Assembly (NCBI GenBank): GCA_018401875.1
Contig: JAGYJZ010000003.1
Location: forward strand, 124,001 to 188,000
Direction: 5' to 3'
Length of the DNA stretch: 64,000 bases
Source: Salibacteraceae bacterium
GTDB lineage: Bacteria; Bacteroidota; Bacteroidia; Flavobacteriales_G; Salibacteraceae
Of the stretch, positions 37,076 to 45,011 are shown piece by piece. Numbering within the stretch: the stretch's first letter is position 1; every line of letters begins with the position of its first letter. A program made the translations under genes and the position numbers. The notes under the pieces were generated by a model. That model saw only the letters and a program-made list of their open reading frames with translations, did no database searches and was not told where the DNA came from.

Positions 37076-37229
37076 GAGCAGTTGTTCATGCAAACGAACT
37101 ACTTTTTATCTAAAATCACACGATTAAAAAAAGCGGAATGATTGAAATTTATGCATGAGAAGAAGGTTTGACGAGCGGAACTAGGAACAGCCAAAGCATG
37201 AACCTCAAAGCCCACATCTGCCTTGATGG

Positions 37230-37728
37230 TTCGACCCCGCTGGGGTCGAAAGATTGAACCTGACATTGTAGCTTCAAAGCTTTGGACTCCTCTGGAGTCC
37301 AACATTCAATTGATGTGCAGATTGGAGCGTGGAGAAATAATTTATTGACGCACCTAAATTTTTTATTGCATGTTACATGCTTTTCGAATAAATGAAACAC
37401 GCTTGATTTTATGCAATCAATTTCTCGAATGTCTGAAACTTGTGCGACCCCGCTGGGGTCGAAAGATTGAACCTGACATGGTAGCTTCAAAGCTTTGGAC
37501 TCCTCCGGATTCCAACATTCAATTGATGTGCAGATTGATGCTTGGAGAAATGAGTTATTGACACACCTTAAATTTTTGATTGCAAGCAACATGCTTTTCG
37601 AATAAATGAAACACGCTTGATTTTCGGCAATCAATTTCTCGAATGACTGAAACTTGTGCGACCCCAGCGGGGTCAAACGTTTGAAGCCATCATAAAGGCT
37701 TCATGCATCTGGACTCCAGAGGAGTCCA
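37230..37728. repeat. REP-like palindrome array, three units
   Basis: The array holds two near-identical units of about 215 bases (37230-37441 and 37445-37656) and a shorter third (37660-37728). Each unit carries two palindromes: one of GACCCC/GGGGTC type (37230-37250, 37445-37461, 37660-37674) and one of GGACTCC/GGAGTCC type (37282-37302, 37495-37515 with one mismatch, 37710-37728). Loops are 3 bases. In units 1 and 2 they read GCT and TCT/TCC; in unit 3 they read AGC and AGA, the reverse complements. The rest of the 37076-37830 gap is AT-rich with no gene seen. The adjacent Y1 transposase makes this a REP/RAYT pair. Confidence 0.85.
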
Positions 37729-37830
37729 ACACTCTCTCCGCAATAATTCAATTGTTTCGACCTGTTAGGATAAAATCTATTATAACGGTAATAACCTCAT
37801 AATTTTAATGATTAAAACTTAATTTAGCGC

Positions 37831-38292
37831 ATGGCCAATACCTATTCCCAAATTTACATTCAAATTGTCTTTGCTGTAAAAGGGCGCGAAAGTTTAATTC
37901 GTTCGGATTGGGAAGAACGTTTATATCAGTACGTTACTGGAATCATTAAGAACAAAAATCAAAAGCTACTGGCCATTAATGGCATGCCTGATCATTTGCA
38001 TTTGTTCATTGGAATGAAACCCGATTGTAACCTTTCTGAACTAGTAAGAGAGGTGAAAAAAGCCAGCAATGAATGGATCAATCAAAACAAACTTACACCA
38101 ACAAAATTCCACTGGCAAGAAGGCTTTGGCGCTTTCTCCTATCATCAATCGCAGATTGATTCCGTTGTAAAGTATGTTCTAAACCAGAAAACCCATCATA
38201 AGACAACAAATTTTCGAGAAGAATACCTTGTGTTTTTGGCAGAGTACAACATTGATTATAACGAAAACTATCTGTTCAGATGGATGGAGTAA
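37831..38292 (+). mobile_element. REP-associated Y1 (IS200/IS605-like) transposase
   Basis: This 153-residue HUH single-strand nuclease/transposase belongs to the Y1 family, of the small type often called RAYT. The N terminus YSQIYIQIVFAVKGRESLI is typical. The HUH pair lies in MPDHLHLFIGM and the catalytic tyrosine in VVKYVLNQKTHH, near residue 117. WQEGFGAFSYHQSQID is conserved in the family. It sits directly beside palindromes of the kind such proteins recognise. No accessory tnpB was seen. The gene is complete. Confidence 0.92.
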
Positions 38293-38490
38293 TTGAACCC
38301 CAATAAGCTGTCGTTCTACTTTTTGCTGATTCGTACGTACTTTTGATGTTACAGCTATTTGGAGCTTTGAGAATTGAAGTTTTTATAATTTAGTTGGACA
38401 GAAGTGAACCTTTTGTTTCAATATGGAAAGATCTTTTACTTCCAGCAGATGCTCATCAACTGGAAGACCAGAACCTGAAATTGATATTCC

Positions 38491-38796
38491 ATGAGGACTT
38501 TTGCTTGGCTTTTTTGTCTGGTTTTTTTCGTTGGCCCGATGAAAGGTCAATATTTTACAGACTCGCTTTTACAAAATCAAGATATAACTGTTTATCCAAA
38601 TCCAATTACAAATGGGCGTTGCACTGTAAAGAGCGAATCAGAAATAGAATTCATTGATGTATTTGATTCAGGGGGAAACAGAGTATTCCGTTCATATTCA
38701 ACTGAGATCAACTTCACCAATTATGCATCAGGAATATACCAATTGGGTATAAAAACAAAAACTGGTATTATGTATAAGAAAGTCTTGAATTATTGA
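38491..38796 (+). CDS. Miniature T9SS protein: signal peptide plus sorting domain
   Basis: The 101-residue protein has an N-terminal signal peptide (TFAWLFCLVFFVGPMKG) and, after only about ten residues, a T9SS type A sorting domain (ITVYPNPITNGRCTVKS, IDVFDSGGNRVFR and YASGIYQLGIKTKTG). No cargo domain lies between. The reading frame is intact from ATG to stop. It could be a true small secreted protein or a deletion remnant of a larger gene. The 198 bases before it (38293-38490) show no other gene. Confidence 0.7.
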   Translation: MRTFAWLFCLVFFVGPMKGQYFTDSLLQNQDITVYPNPITNGRCTVKSESEIEFIDVFDSGGNRVFRSYSTEINFTNYASGIYQLGIKTKTGIMYKKVLNY

Positions 38797-38894
38797 CATG
38801 GAGATTGGTTGATCCAACACACTGGATCCACGAGTTTCTCGAGCTCCTCTTTTACGGTCCAAAATCAAATTTCGTCTGTTCATTCTACTTTAGG

Positions 38895-38902
38895 TAATTT
38901 TG
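38895..38902 (+). promoter_or_regulatory. Candidate -7 box for the T9SS gene at 38922
   Basis: TAATTTTG matches TAnnTTTG exactly and ends 19 bases before the ATG, a common spacing in this window. Confidence 0.5.
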
Positions 38903-38921
38903 GCCACGCTTTTTAAAGTGT

Positions 38922-40775
38922 ATGAGACCAGTTTTCTGTTTAGCCGCAATTTTCTTTTTTGGATCAAACCTTTTTGCCCAATACGGCCCAGGTGGTGTGG
39001 GAGACTCTACCCAGAACGTATTATGGCTCAGAGCAGACCGAGGAACTTCAACTACAACGCCAGGTGCGGCAATAAGTCAATGGAACGATCAAAGCCGAAA
39101 TTCGAATCATGTTTCGCAGGCCACAGCCAATCAGCAGCCACTGTTTCAAACCAATATTTTAAATGGATATCCAGCCATCGAGTTTGATAATGTTACCACT
39201 ACAAATGATTTCTTAGAAGGGGCTGACTCGCCCACATTGGATAATACCAACGGGTTAACCATCCTTTCCGTTGTTCGTCCAACTGCACTTAATGGAAATG
39301 CACGCACAATAGTGGGCAAGCGGGTAAATGTTGGGGTTAATCAGAGTTACATGTTTTTCTTTTTTAGCAGTAACTACTTGTATGCCGATGTGGTGAGCAA
39401 CAACAATCGTTTTTCAACTTCGCCTACCGCATTTGCATCGAACAATAATTACATTCTTGACCTTTGGTATGATGGAACGCTGGCTTCGGCTTCTCGGTGC
39501 CGGATTTATTCGAATCAAAGTTTGTTAGTGACCGCTGCTGAAGGAAGCGCAAGCATCCCTGATTTTGCATCGCCATTGGTGGTGGGTGCTACACACACTA
39601 CTGATAACAGGCCTTTTGGAGGTTACATGGCTGAGGTAATCATTTATCGCATCGCATTGAATAGCGCACAACGCATCATTGTAGATAACTACCTTTCTGC
39701 CAAATACGACATAGCACTTGCAGTAAATGATGTGTACGTTCAAGACGATGTTGCCAATGGTAATTTTGATCACGATGTGGCAGGAATAGGCCGGGTAGAT
39801 GCCTCCAATATTCACAATGATGCTCAAGGGTCAGGTATTTTGCGCATTAATAATCCGACTAACCTCAACGATGATGAGTTTTTGCTATGGGGCCACGACA
39901 ACGGTGGAGCAACCGCTACCGAAATGATCGATGTGCCTGCAGGCGTAGATGCTCGACTCGATAGAATTTGGCGCTTTTCAGAGGTTAATTCCAGTGGAAC
40001 CGCTGCAGATGTTGGTGCTGTAGATGTGATGTGGGATTTGACTGGATTGGGTTCGGTAAGCGCCAGCGACTTGCGATTGTTGATCGATAGCGATAATGAC
40101 GGAAGCTTTGCAGATGAAATAGCTGTTGGAGGTGCCGCTTTGGTGAGCGGAAATGTGTATTCATTTTCAGGTGTTACTGGCATTCAAGATGGAATACAAA
40201 TTTCATTGGGCACAAGCAATGTTTCCCAAACTCCGCTTCCGGTTTCATTGCTTTCTTGGAACGCAAAGCGCTTGAACCAAAATAGCGTGGAATTGAAATG
40301 GCAAACAGCTTCAGAGTCTAATTCAGACAGGTTTATCGTTGAGTGCTCTACTGACCTTGAAACTTGGTGGGTGATTGAATCCATTGATGCTGCTGGAAGT
40401 TCAGCACAATTAAGAGAGTATAAAACCATCGATGACCATTCTAGTTCAGGTAAATGTTACTACCGATTGACGCAAATTGATGTTGATGGAACGTCTACAG
40501 TGTATGCCATAAGAGTTGTTGATGCATGGAGTAATAATGACCATGACATTCATATTTTTCCTTCGCCAGCAGACGATCAAATTACTGTTTCATGTGCCAG
40601 TTTGTGTGATTGTGATGTTGTGATCACCGATGCCATCGGCCATAATGTGAGTCACTTAGTTGAAGTTACACATAGCGAGGAAGGCTTGCTTTCAATCAAC
40701 ATTTACCAACTGCCTAGTGGTTGGTATGTCTTGCAATGCGATTCGTTTGTTGGGCGTTTTGTGAAAACCAACTAA
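38922..40775 (+). CDS. T9SS-secreted protein with LamG/concanavalin-like domain
   Basis: The 617-residue secreted protein has a signal peptide (FCLAAIFFFGSNLFAQ). A concanavalin/LamG-like beta-sandwich covers about residues 25-260 (VLWLRADRG, GATHTTDNRPFGGYMAEVIIY and DNYLSAKYDI). It is followed by a region near residues 262-420 with DHDVAGIGRVDASNIH, a module I have seen in other Bacteroidota surface proteins. A linker domain with LLSWNAKRLNQNSVELKW and a C-terminal T9SS type A domain follow (IFPSPADDQITVSC and LPSGWYVLQC), with Ser replacing the usual Asn in the PNP motif. Role: probably a cell-surface or released adhesin or binding protein. Confidence 0.85.
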   Translation: MRPVFCLAAIFFFGSNLFAQYGPGGVGDSTQNVLWLRADRGTSTTTPGAAISQWNDQSRNSNHVSQATANQQPLFQTNILNGYPAIEFDNVTTTNDFLEGADSPTLDNTNGLTILSVVRPTALNGNARTIVGKRVNVGVNQSYMFFFFSSNYLYADVVSNNNRFSTSPTAFASNNNYILDLWYDGTLASASRCRIYSNQSLLVTAAEGSASIPDFASPLVVGATHTTDNRPFGGYMAEVIIYRIALNSAQRIIVDNYLSAKYDIALAVNDVYVQDDVANGNFDHDVAGIGRVDASNIHNDAQGSGILRINNPTNLNDDEFLLWGHDNGGATATEMIDVPAGVDARLDRIWRFSEVNSSGTAADVGAVDVMWDLTGLGSVSASDLRLLIDSDNDGSFADEIAVGGAALVSGNVYSFSGVTGIQDGIQISLGTSNVSQTPLPVSLLSWNAKRLNQNSVELKWQTASESNSDRFIVECSTDLETWWVIESIDAAGSSAQLREYKTIDDHSSSGKCYYRLTQIDVDGTSTVYAIRVVDAWSNNDHDIHIFPSPADDQITVSCASLCDCDVVITDAIGHNVSHLVEVTHSEEGLLSINIYQLPSGWYVLQCDSFVGRFVKTN

Positions 40776-40819
40776 GCGTCTTAACCAGCAAAATATGCCG
40801 ATTAAATAACCTGAATACG

Positions 40820-41956
40820 TCAGCCCATTTCTTCCAAGCGCCCATCAGCATGCTTGGCAAAGCGACCTTTTTCTCGCGCGTGCACTTGGTCATAACTCTG
40901 CCACGGCCAACCTCCAAACTTGGTTTTGTGATAGTCTTCAAAGGCTTGATTGATTTCGGTTTTGGTGTTCATCACAAACGGCCCGTGTTGAATCACGGGT
41001 TCTGAAATGGGTTTTCCTTGAAGAATTAAAACGCTCGTTTCAGGGCTGTTGCCGGTGACTTTAATCGTGGTGCCTACTTCTGCTTTTAGCTCCACGGCAT
41101 TGTATTTTGAAATGTCTTGTCCTTCGATCTGCAACCCATCACCTTCATAAAAATAGAGCGTTCGGTTGATTCCTTTGCTTGCTTTGGGCATTGTATAGCG
41201 TGCGCTAGGCTTCATTACAATATTGTAAATCGCTACTTCATTGGCAGGGTCGGCAGCCCATGAATCGGGTGGAGGAGCAGGCGCTTTCAATGAGCCTAGA
41301 TTCCCCGCAATAACCTCGATATTGATCTTACCATCAGGGCTTTTAAACGTTGGAATGCTCTCACGCCACAGCATCTTGAAGTGGGGAGCTACCATTTTGT
41401 TTTTCTTAGGCAAATTGAGCCAGATTTGAAAAAGCTCCATGGTGTTTTCTTTGTCTTGGTGGATGAGCGGAAACATTTCCGAATGCTGCACGCCACCACC
41501 TGCCGTCATCCACTGCACGTCACCATTTCCATATCGGCCTGCAGCTCCCAAACTGTCGGCATGATCAACGATACCTTTTCTAACTACGGTAATGGTTTCG
41601 AATCCGCGATGAGGATGTCCGGGAAATCCGGGAACCGTTTTTCCGTGATACATTCTAAATCCATCTTTGATGATGAAATCATCGCCAAGATGCCTTCCGT
41701 CAAAATGCCCCTGGTCAGGGCCCATTTTTTCATTTCCTGCTGGAAAATAATCTTCATGATGCACACAAAACAAGAATGGATCTGCCGTTTCCCATTGAAA
41801 GCCCAATGGTTTGATTCGAAGAACAGGGTTGCTGTCTTGTTCATCGAGACCGACAACATCAGTGATTGATTTTGCCATACCGCTGAATCTTGCAGCCAAT
41901 GCTGTGCCAGCTACCAGCCCCAAACGGCTTAAAAAACTTCTGCGGGGGAGTGTCAT
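40820..41956 (-). CDS. Pirin-family cupin with twin-arginine signal
   Basis: The 378-residue protein has a twin-arginine export signal at its N terminus (PRRSFLSRLGLVAGTALAA). A two-cupin pirin body follows. The iron ligands are recognisable as HPHRGFET (two His) and GVQHSEMF (His and Glu). Downstream motifs are FQIWLNLPKKNK and FYEGDGLQI. Pirins act as redox- or iron-dependent regulators or quercetinase-like dioxygenases and usually lack export signals, so a Tat-exported pirin is unusual. It is divergent from the DUF547 lipoprotein, the two starts about 90 bases apart. Confidence 0.88.
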   Translation of the reverse strand: MTLPRRSFLSRLGLVAGTALAARFSGMAKSITDVVGLDEQDSNPVLRIKPLGFQWETADPFLFCVHHEDYFPAGNEKMGPDQGHFDGRHLGDDFIIKDGFRMYHGKTVPGFPGHPHRGFETITVVRKGIVDHADSLGAAGRYGNGDVQWMTAGGGVQHSEMFPLIHQDKENTMELFQIWLNLPKKNKMVAPHFKMLWRESIPTFKSPDGKINIEVIAGNLGSLKAPAPPPDSWAADPANEVAIYNIVMKPSARYTMPKASKGINRTLYFYEGDGLQIEGQDISKYNAVELKAEVGTTIKVTGNSPETSVLILQGKPISEPVIQHGPFVMNTKTEINQAFEDYHKTKFGGWPWQSYDQVHAREKGRFAKHADGRLEEMG

Positions 41957-42045
41957 GCGTGTATCATTGGTAATTCAGTAAAAGTAACAAAAGCATTAAT
42001 TTTTTGTTTGTAATGAAGGTAGTTTCGCATCGTCTAAACGGTCGT

Positions 42046-42714
42046 ATGATAAAACTAAAATCAATTGCGGTTATTGCCACAGCGGTGCTTTTTAACGCGT
42101 GCGCTGTTGATAAAGTGAACACTAATTCACAGCCCATCACGCATGAATTATTTACCGAAATTCTACAATCCTTTGTCGATGAAGGCGGGTTGGTTAATTA
42201 TGCCCAGCTGCAGAAAGATAGCAATCAACTCAACATGTATTTGGATTTACTTTCCTCTAACCACCCCAACGATAATTTTTGGAGTGAAAGCGAGCGGTTG
42301 GCTTATTGGATCAACGCTTATAATGCGTTTACACTGCAGTTGATCATCAGAAACTACCCGATTAAAAGCATCAAAGACCTTACCGCTGTGACGATTCCTT
42401 TTGTGCATTCACCGTGGGATCAGGCGTTTATTAGCATAGAAGGGCGTGAATATACGCTCAATGATATTGAGCATGGCATTATTCGATCGCAGTTTAACCA
42501 ACCGATGATTCACTTTGGTTTGGTGTGTGCGGCTAAATCTTGCCCGAAATTGCGCACAGAAGCATATACATCGGATGAAGTTGACCAGCAGCTCAGTGGA
42601 CAAGCGAGTGGTTTCATCAACGACCAAATGCGCAACATTACCGGCACAGCAAACCCGAAGCTTTCCAAAATCTTTCAGTGGTATGGAGCTTATTCTCCCA
42701 ACCTTTGTGAATGA
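42046..42714 (+). CDS. DUF547-family lipoprotein, C terminus possibly frameshifted
   Basis: The 222-residue protein starts at the ATG at 42046, which gives a lipoprotein signal with lipobox VLFNAC; the frame from 42004 adds an unrelated 14 residues. DUF547 features are present: AYWINAYNAFTLQLI, HSPWDQAFI, and FGLVCAAKSCPKL. The end reads LSKIFQWYGAYSPNLCE and stops. In the family an FxWY segment is normally followed by a short helix. Deleting one C of the CCC run near 42695-42700 would give a different tail, SPTFVNELKDI, ending at 42730. Biochemical role unknown. Confidence 0.82.
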   Translation: MIKLKSIAVIATAVLFNACAVDKVNTNSQPITHELFTEILQSFVDEGGLVNYAQLQKDSNQLNMYLDLLSSNHPNDNFWSESERLAYWINAYNAFTLQLIIRNYPIKSIKDLTAVTIPFVHSPWDQAFISIEGREYTLNDIEHGIIRSQFNQPMIHFGLVCAAKSCPKLRTEAYTSDEVDQQLSGQASGFINDQMRNITGTANPKLSKIFQWYGAYSPNLCE

Positions 42715-42859
42715 GCTGAAAGATATATAAGATGAAAAGGCTATCTGGGCGTCTCAAACGGAATGTTAAATGATGCTGATCAATAAAAATGGTTTGACAT
42801 GAGAGCCTCTTTAATAAAGTTTTGCTGAGCAGAATTTTTAGTTGGCTCGAACTAAAACT

Positions 42860-42934
42860 ATGAAAGGACTAATTATTTCAGCAATCACTTGCCTATTGAT
42901 GGTATCATGTAAAAACAATTCACATTGGTTCTAG
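42860..42934 (+). pseudogene. Truncated lipoprotein signal peptide remnant
   Basis: A 24-codon frame starting at ATG 42860 encodes a perfect lipoprotein leader (MKGLIISAITCLLMVSCKNN) and then stops at a TAG. No mature protein follows in any frame. It overlaps the end of the opposite-strand gene at 42920 by 15 bases. It is most likely the 5' stump of a lipoprotein gene cut off when neighbouring DNA arrived. Confidence 0.45.
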
Positions 42935-43255
42935 GCAAAACAACTCCACCCTATAGTCTCCCAAACATTCCGGGAACAACTGATCAGATATCCTGAAATC
43001 GGCTTGAACTTGAGTAGAATCTCCGAGTGATGCAGTGAAATTAAACTGAGAAATATTAGCCGGCTCATAAATCAACTTGTCGGAGATTATTACAAAAGTA
43101 CAATCATTCGAGATATTCGTTCTAACAAGGACATAAGTTTCTGAACATTCAGCAACTGAATCTTTACAACCGATATGACTAAAGTTAACAAGGGTGAAAC
43201 TGGTGTAAAGCGCAACTTTAATCAATTTAGATTTCTTGTTACTCAATATTTTCAT
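42920..43255 (-). CDS. Small putative lipoprotein, last gene of the chaperone operon
   Basis: The 111-residue protein has a basic N terminus, a hydrophobic stretch (VALYTSFTLVNFSHIGC) and a lipobox-like HIGC, then a mature domain of about 80 residues with five further cysteines (two before residue 54 and two near the end). I do not recognise it. It starts 17 bases inside the end of the MORN-repeat gene, so it is translationally linked to it, and belongs to the leftward unit that starts with the chaperone. Confidence 0.62.
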   Translation of the reverse strand: MKILSNKKSKLIKVALYTSFTLVNFSHIGCKDSVAECSETYVLVRTNISNDCTFVIISDKLIYEPANISQFNFTASLGDSTQVQADFRISDQLFPECLGDYRVELFCLEPM

Positions 43256-44183
43256 ATTCGATTTTATTCATTAATTCACCCTGACTATTATAGATTTTCA
43301 GATCCCCTGAAATCTTTCCATCTTTCAAAAATGCAGAGCTAACAAGGATGCCCTTATTATCAAAAACCTCCCAGTCTCCATGCTTCTTTCCGTTGATGTA
43401 GTTTCCCTTTTCCATCAATATGCCATTTTCATGATACGAGGCATAACTCCCTATTCTTTGATTCTCTAAGTAATTGCACTCAGATTTGATTTGACCGCTC
43501 GGATAATAGGTCAAGTGCGGGCCATGAAGAAGATTATTTCGATAACTTAATTTTTGAGAAATAATTTTTGAGTCAATATGGTATGAATATGATTGACCTT
43601 CGAGCAAACCAAGATGATAGTTTTCGGTTTTCAATAGAAAACCAGATTCTGAATAGAAAGAGCGCATTCCGTCCCTTAATCCCGTTTTAAACATTGAAAC
43701 CTCCTTTATTTTTCCAGATTTAAAATAGTTTATTGTAAATCCTTCATTTAAATTACGTTTATAGCTACTTTTCTCCATCAATTCGCCAGTTTCATAATAG
43801 AAGACTACTTTGCCGTTAAGTAAATTTTTACGGTATTTACCTGTACACCTCAGTTTTTGCGATTGCGCATAAAACCTTTCAAAAGGACCGTTTTGTACAC
43901 CCTTTTTATAGGTCAACTTCTGCTCAACAAACCCATTTTGATCCGATAGTATCCATTCCCCCGAGAGTTTGTTTTTTCTGTAACACCCCCTTTGGTCAGG
44001 GAATCCATTTCTGTAAAACGAATGATAAAAGCCGGATCGGATAGTATCTCCTGTTGAATTTATTTTAGCCAAATAAACTTCCTTCACAATAATGGTCCCC
44101 GAATAATTTACAACTATGGTGTCGGGTTCCATTGGAATAATTGAGGAAAATAATAACCCAAAATAAATGAATAGAACAGACAT
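43239..44183 (-). CDS. MORN-repeat (YwqK-like) exported protein
   Basis: The 314-residue protein has a short hydrophobic N terminus (FIYFGLLFSSIIP) and then ten or more MORN/YwqK-type repeats of about 22 residues: NGPFERFYAQSQKL, LNGKVVFYYETGELMEKS, LHGPHLTYYPSGQIKSEC and KHGDWEVFDNKGILVSS are examples. Such proteins are annotated as YwqK-family antitoxins, but many are simply surface or envelope repeat proteins. Its ATG overlaps the chaperone stop by one base (TAATG), a classic coupling arrangement. Codons here are clearly richer in A and T than in flanking housekeeping genes. Confidence 0.82.
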   Translation of the reverse strand: MSVLFIYFGLLFSSIIPMEPDTIVVNYSGTIIVKEVYLAKINSTGDTIRSGFYHSFYRNGFPDQRGCYRKNKLSGEWILSDQNGFVEQKLTYKKGVQNGPFERFYAQSQKLRCTGKYRKNLLNGKVVFYYETGELMEKSSYKRNLNEGFTINYFKSGKIKEVSMFKTGLRDGMRSFYSESGFLLKTENYHLGLLEGQSYSYHIDSKIISQKLSYRNNLLHGPHLTYYPSGQIKSECNYLENQRIGSYASYHENGILMEKGNYINGKKHGDWEVFDNKGILVSSAFLKDGKISGDLKIYNSQGELMNKIEYENIE

Positions 44184-44935
44184 TAATTCAATATGGTTTG
44201 CACCCCTTTTAAATCAGCATTTGGGCTGTAATCCATCAAAACGCTTAACATCGCTTTAGCATAGTCGTGTTCAGGAATCACAATAGAAAGAGTCTTCCCT
44301 GCCCCAGGCAATAAATTAACCACCCTTTCATCAAATTCCATTTCCTCCCCGGTCAAAATATTTGTTAGAAGAAAAGTAACCTTTGCCTTTACTCTCGTGT
44401 CACCGGTGTTTGCAATCCTAACGTCATATCCTAAATCGGTCTTCTCAGGGGTGAAAATTTCAGCATCAGGCTGAGCCTCATCACTGTGCATATAAACCAT
44501 TATCGAGATTGCAGCTTTTATTTTGACGCCCGCCCCCAACGAAGTAACTTCTTCAAGGACCGAAACTTCGTTTTCAGCAACTACTGAGAGCTTAGCCCAC
44601 TTCATCTTGGATGCGATTGCAGGCTCTATAGAGAGCTTAAAATAACCTTTTTCATTTGGTTGCAATAAAAACGTTGAAGGTGAAATATTCATTTCACCTT
44701 TTAATGTGTGGGATGTCGAACCAAACTCGGCTAGCATCTTTTTCCCTCCCTCCTCTATGACAAAATCATATTCCTTGACATTAAAAATTTTCGGGGAGTC
44801 GGTATGGTTAAAAATCATAACATCTCTTACAAAACGTCCTTGGCTAGCATTAGCCTCTATCAATACGGGACTCACCTCAAAATCTTGCGCAAAAAGCGTT
44901 TGAGATAAAAAGAAAAAAAGAAAAAAATACTTCAT
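44183..44935 (-). CDS. PapD-like periplasmic chaperone
   Basis: I start this at the ATG at 44935, giving 250 residues and a signal peptide (YFFLFFFLSQTLFAQ). The mature part has the two-Ig-domain plan of pilus chaperones. Strand A/B region: FEVSPVLIEANASQGRFVRDVMIFNH. An extended strand follows, NISPSTFLLQPNEKGYFKLSIE, like the G1 region with its N-terminal hydrophobics. The second domain begins near DLGYDVRIANTGDTRVKAKV. The conserved Arg of PapD cannot be assigned with confidence. It is the first gene of a leftward operon and is divergent from the two secreted subunit-like genes. Family resemblance is by fold pattern and length. Confidence 0.72.
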   Translation of the reverse strand: MKYFFLFFFLSQTLFAQDFEVSPVLIEANASQGRFVRDVMIFNHTDSPKIFNVKEYDFVIEEGGKKMLAEFGSTSHTLKGEMNISPSTFLLQPNEKGYFKLSIEPAIASKMKWAKLSVVAENEVSVLEEVTSLGAGVKIKAAISIMVYMHSDEAQPDAEIFTPEKTDLGYDVRIANTGDTRVKAKVTFLLTNILTGEEMEFDERVVNLLPGAGKTLSIVIPEHDYAKAMLSVLMDYSPNADLKGVQTILN

Positions 44936-44956
44936 TGATCGATTTTTAACTCGAAA

Positions 44957-44986
44957 CAAAGATAGTAAAAGAAAACACTATCTTTG
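44957..44986. promoter_or_regulatory. Symmetric divergent promoter/operator
   Basis: CAAAGATAGT (44957-44966) and ACTATCTTTG (44977-44986) form a perfect 10-bp inverted repeat with a 10-base spacer. Each arm contains a TAnnTTTG -7 box (TATCTTTG), one for each strand: minus toward the chaperone ATG at 44935, plus toward the subunit ATG at 45012. Neither has an obvious -33 TTG, which suggests help from an activator. Confidence 0.65.
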
Positions 44987-45011
44987 ATAACTAATAATTA
45001 CAATATTTAAC

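Noticed and set aside
37149..37676. Minus-strand open frame of 175 codons with internal repeats
   Set aside because: It is the translation of the REP array; its repeats are the palindromic DNA units and it has no promoter or family resemblance.
37230..37728. Regular repeats as a possible CRISPR array
   Set aside because: Units are about 215 bases, mostly conserved along their whole length, with inner palindromes and no unique spacers; no cas genes are near.
38394..38657. 87-codon open frame overlapping the mini T9SS gene
   Set aside because: The overlapping frame has a signal peptide and sorting domain; this one has no recognisable feature.
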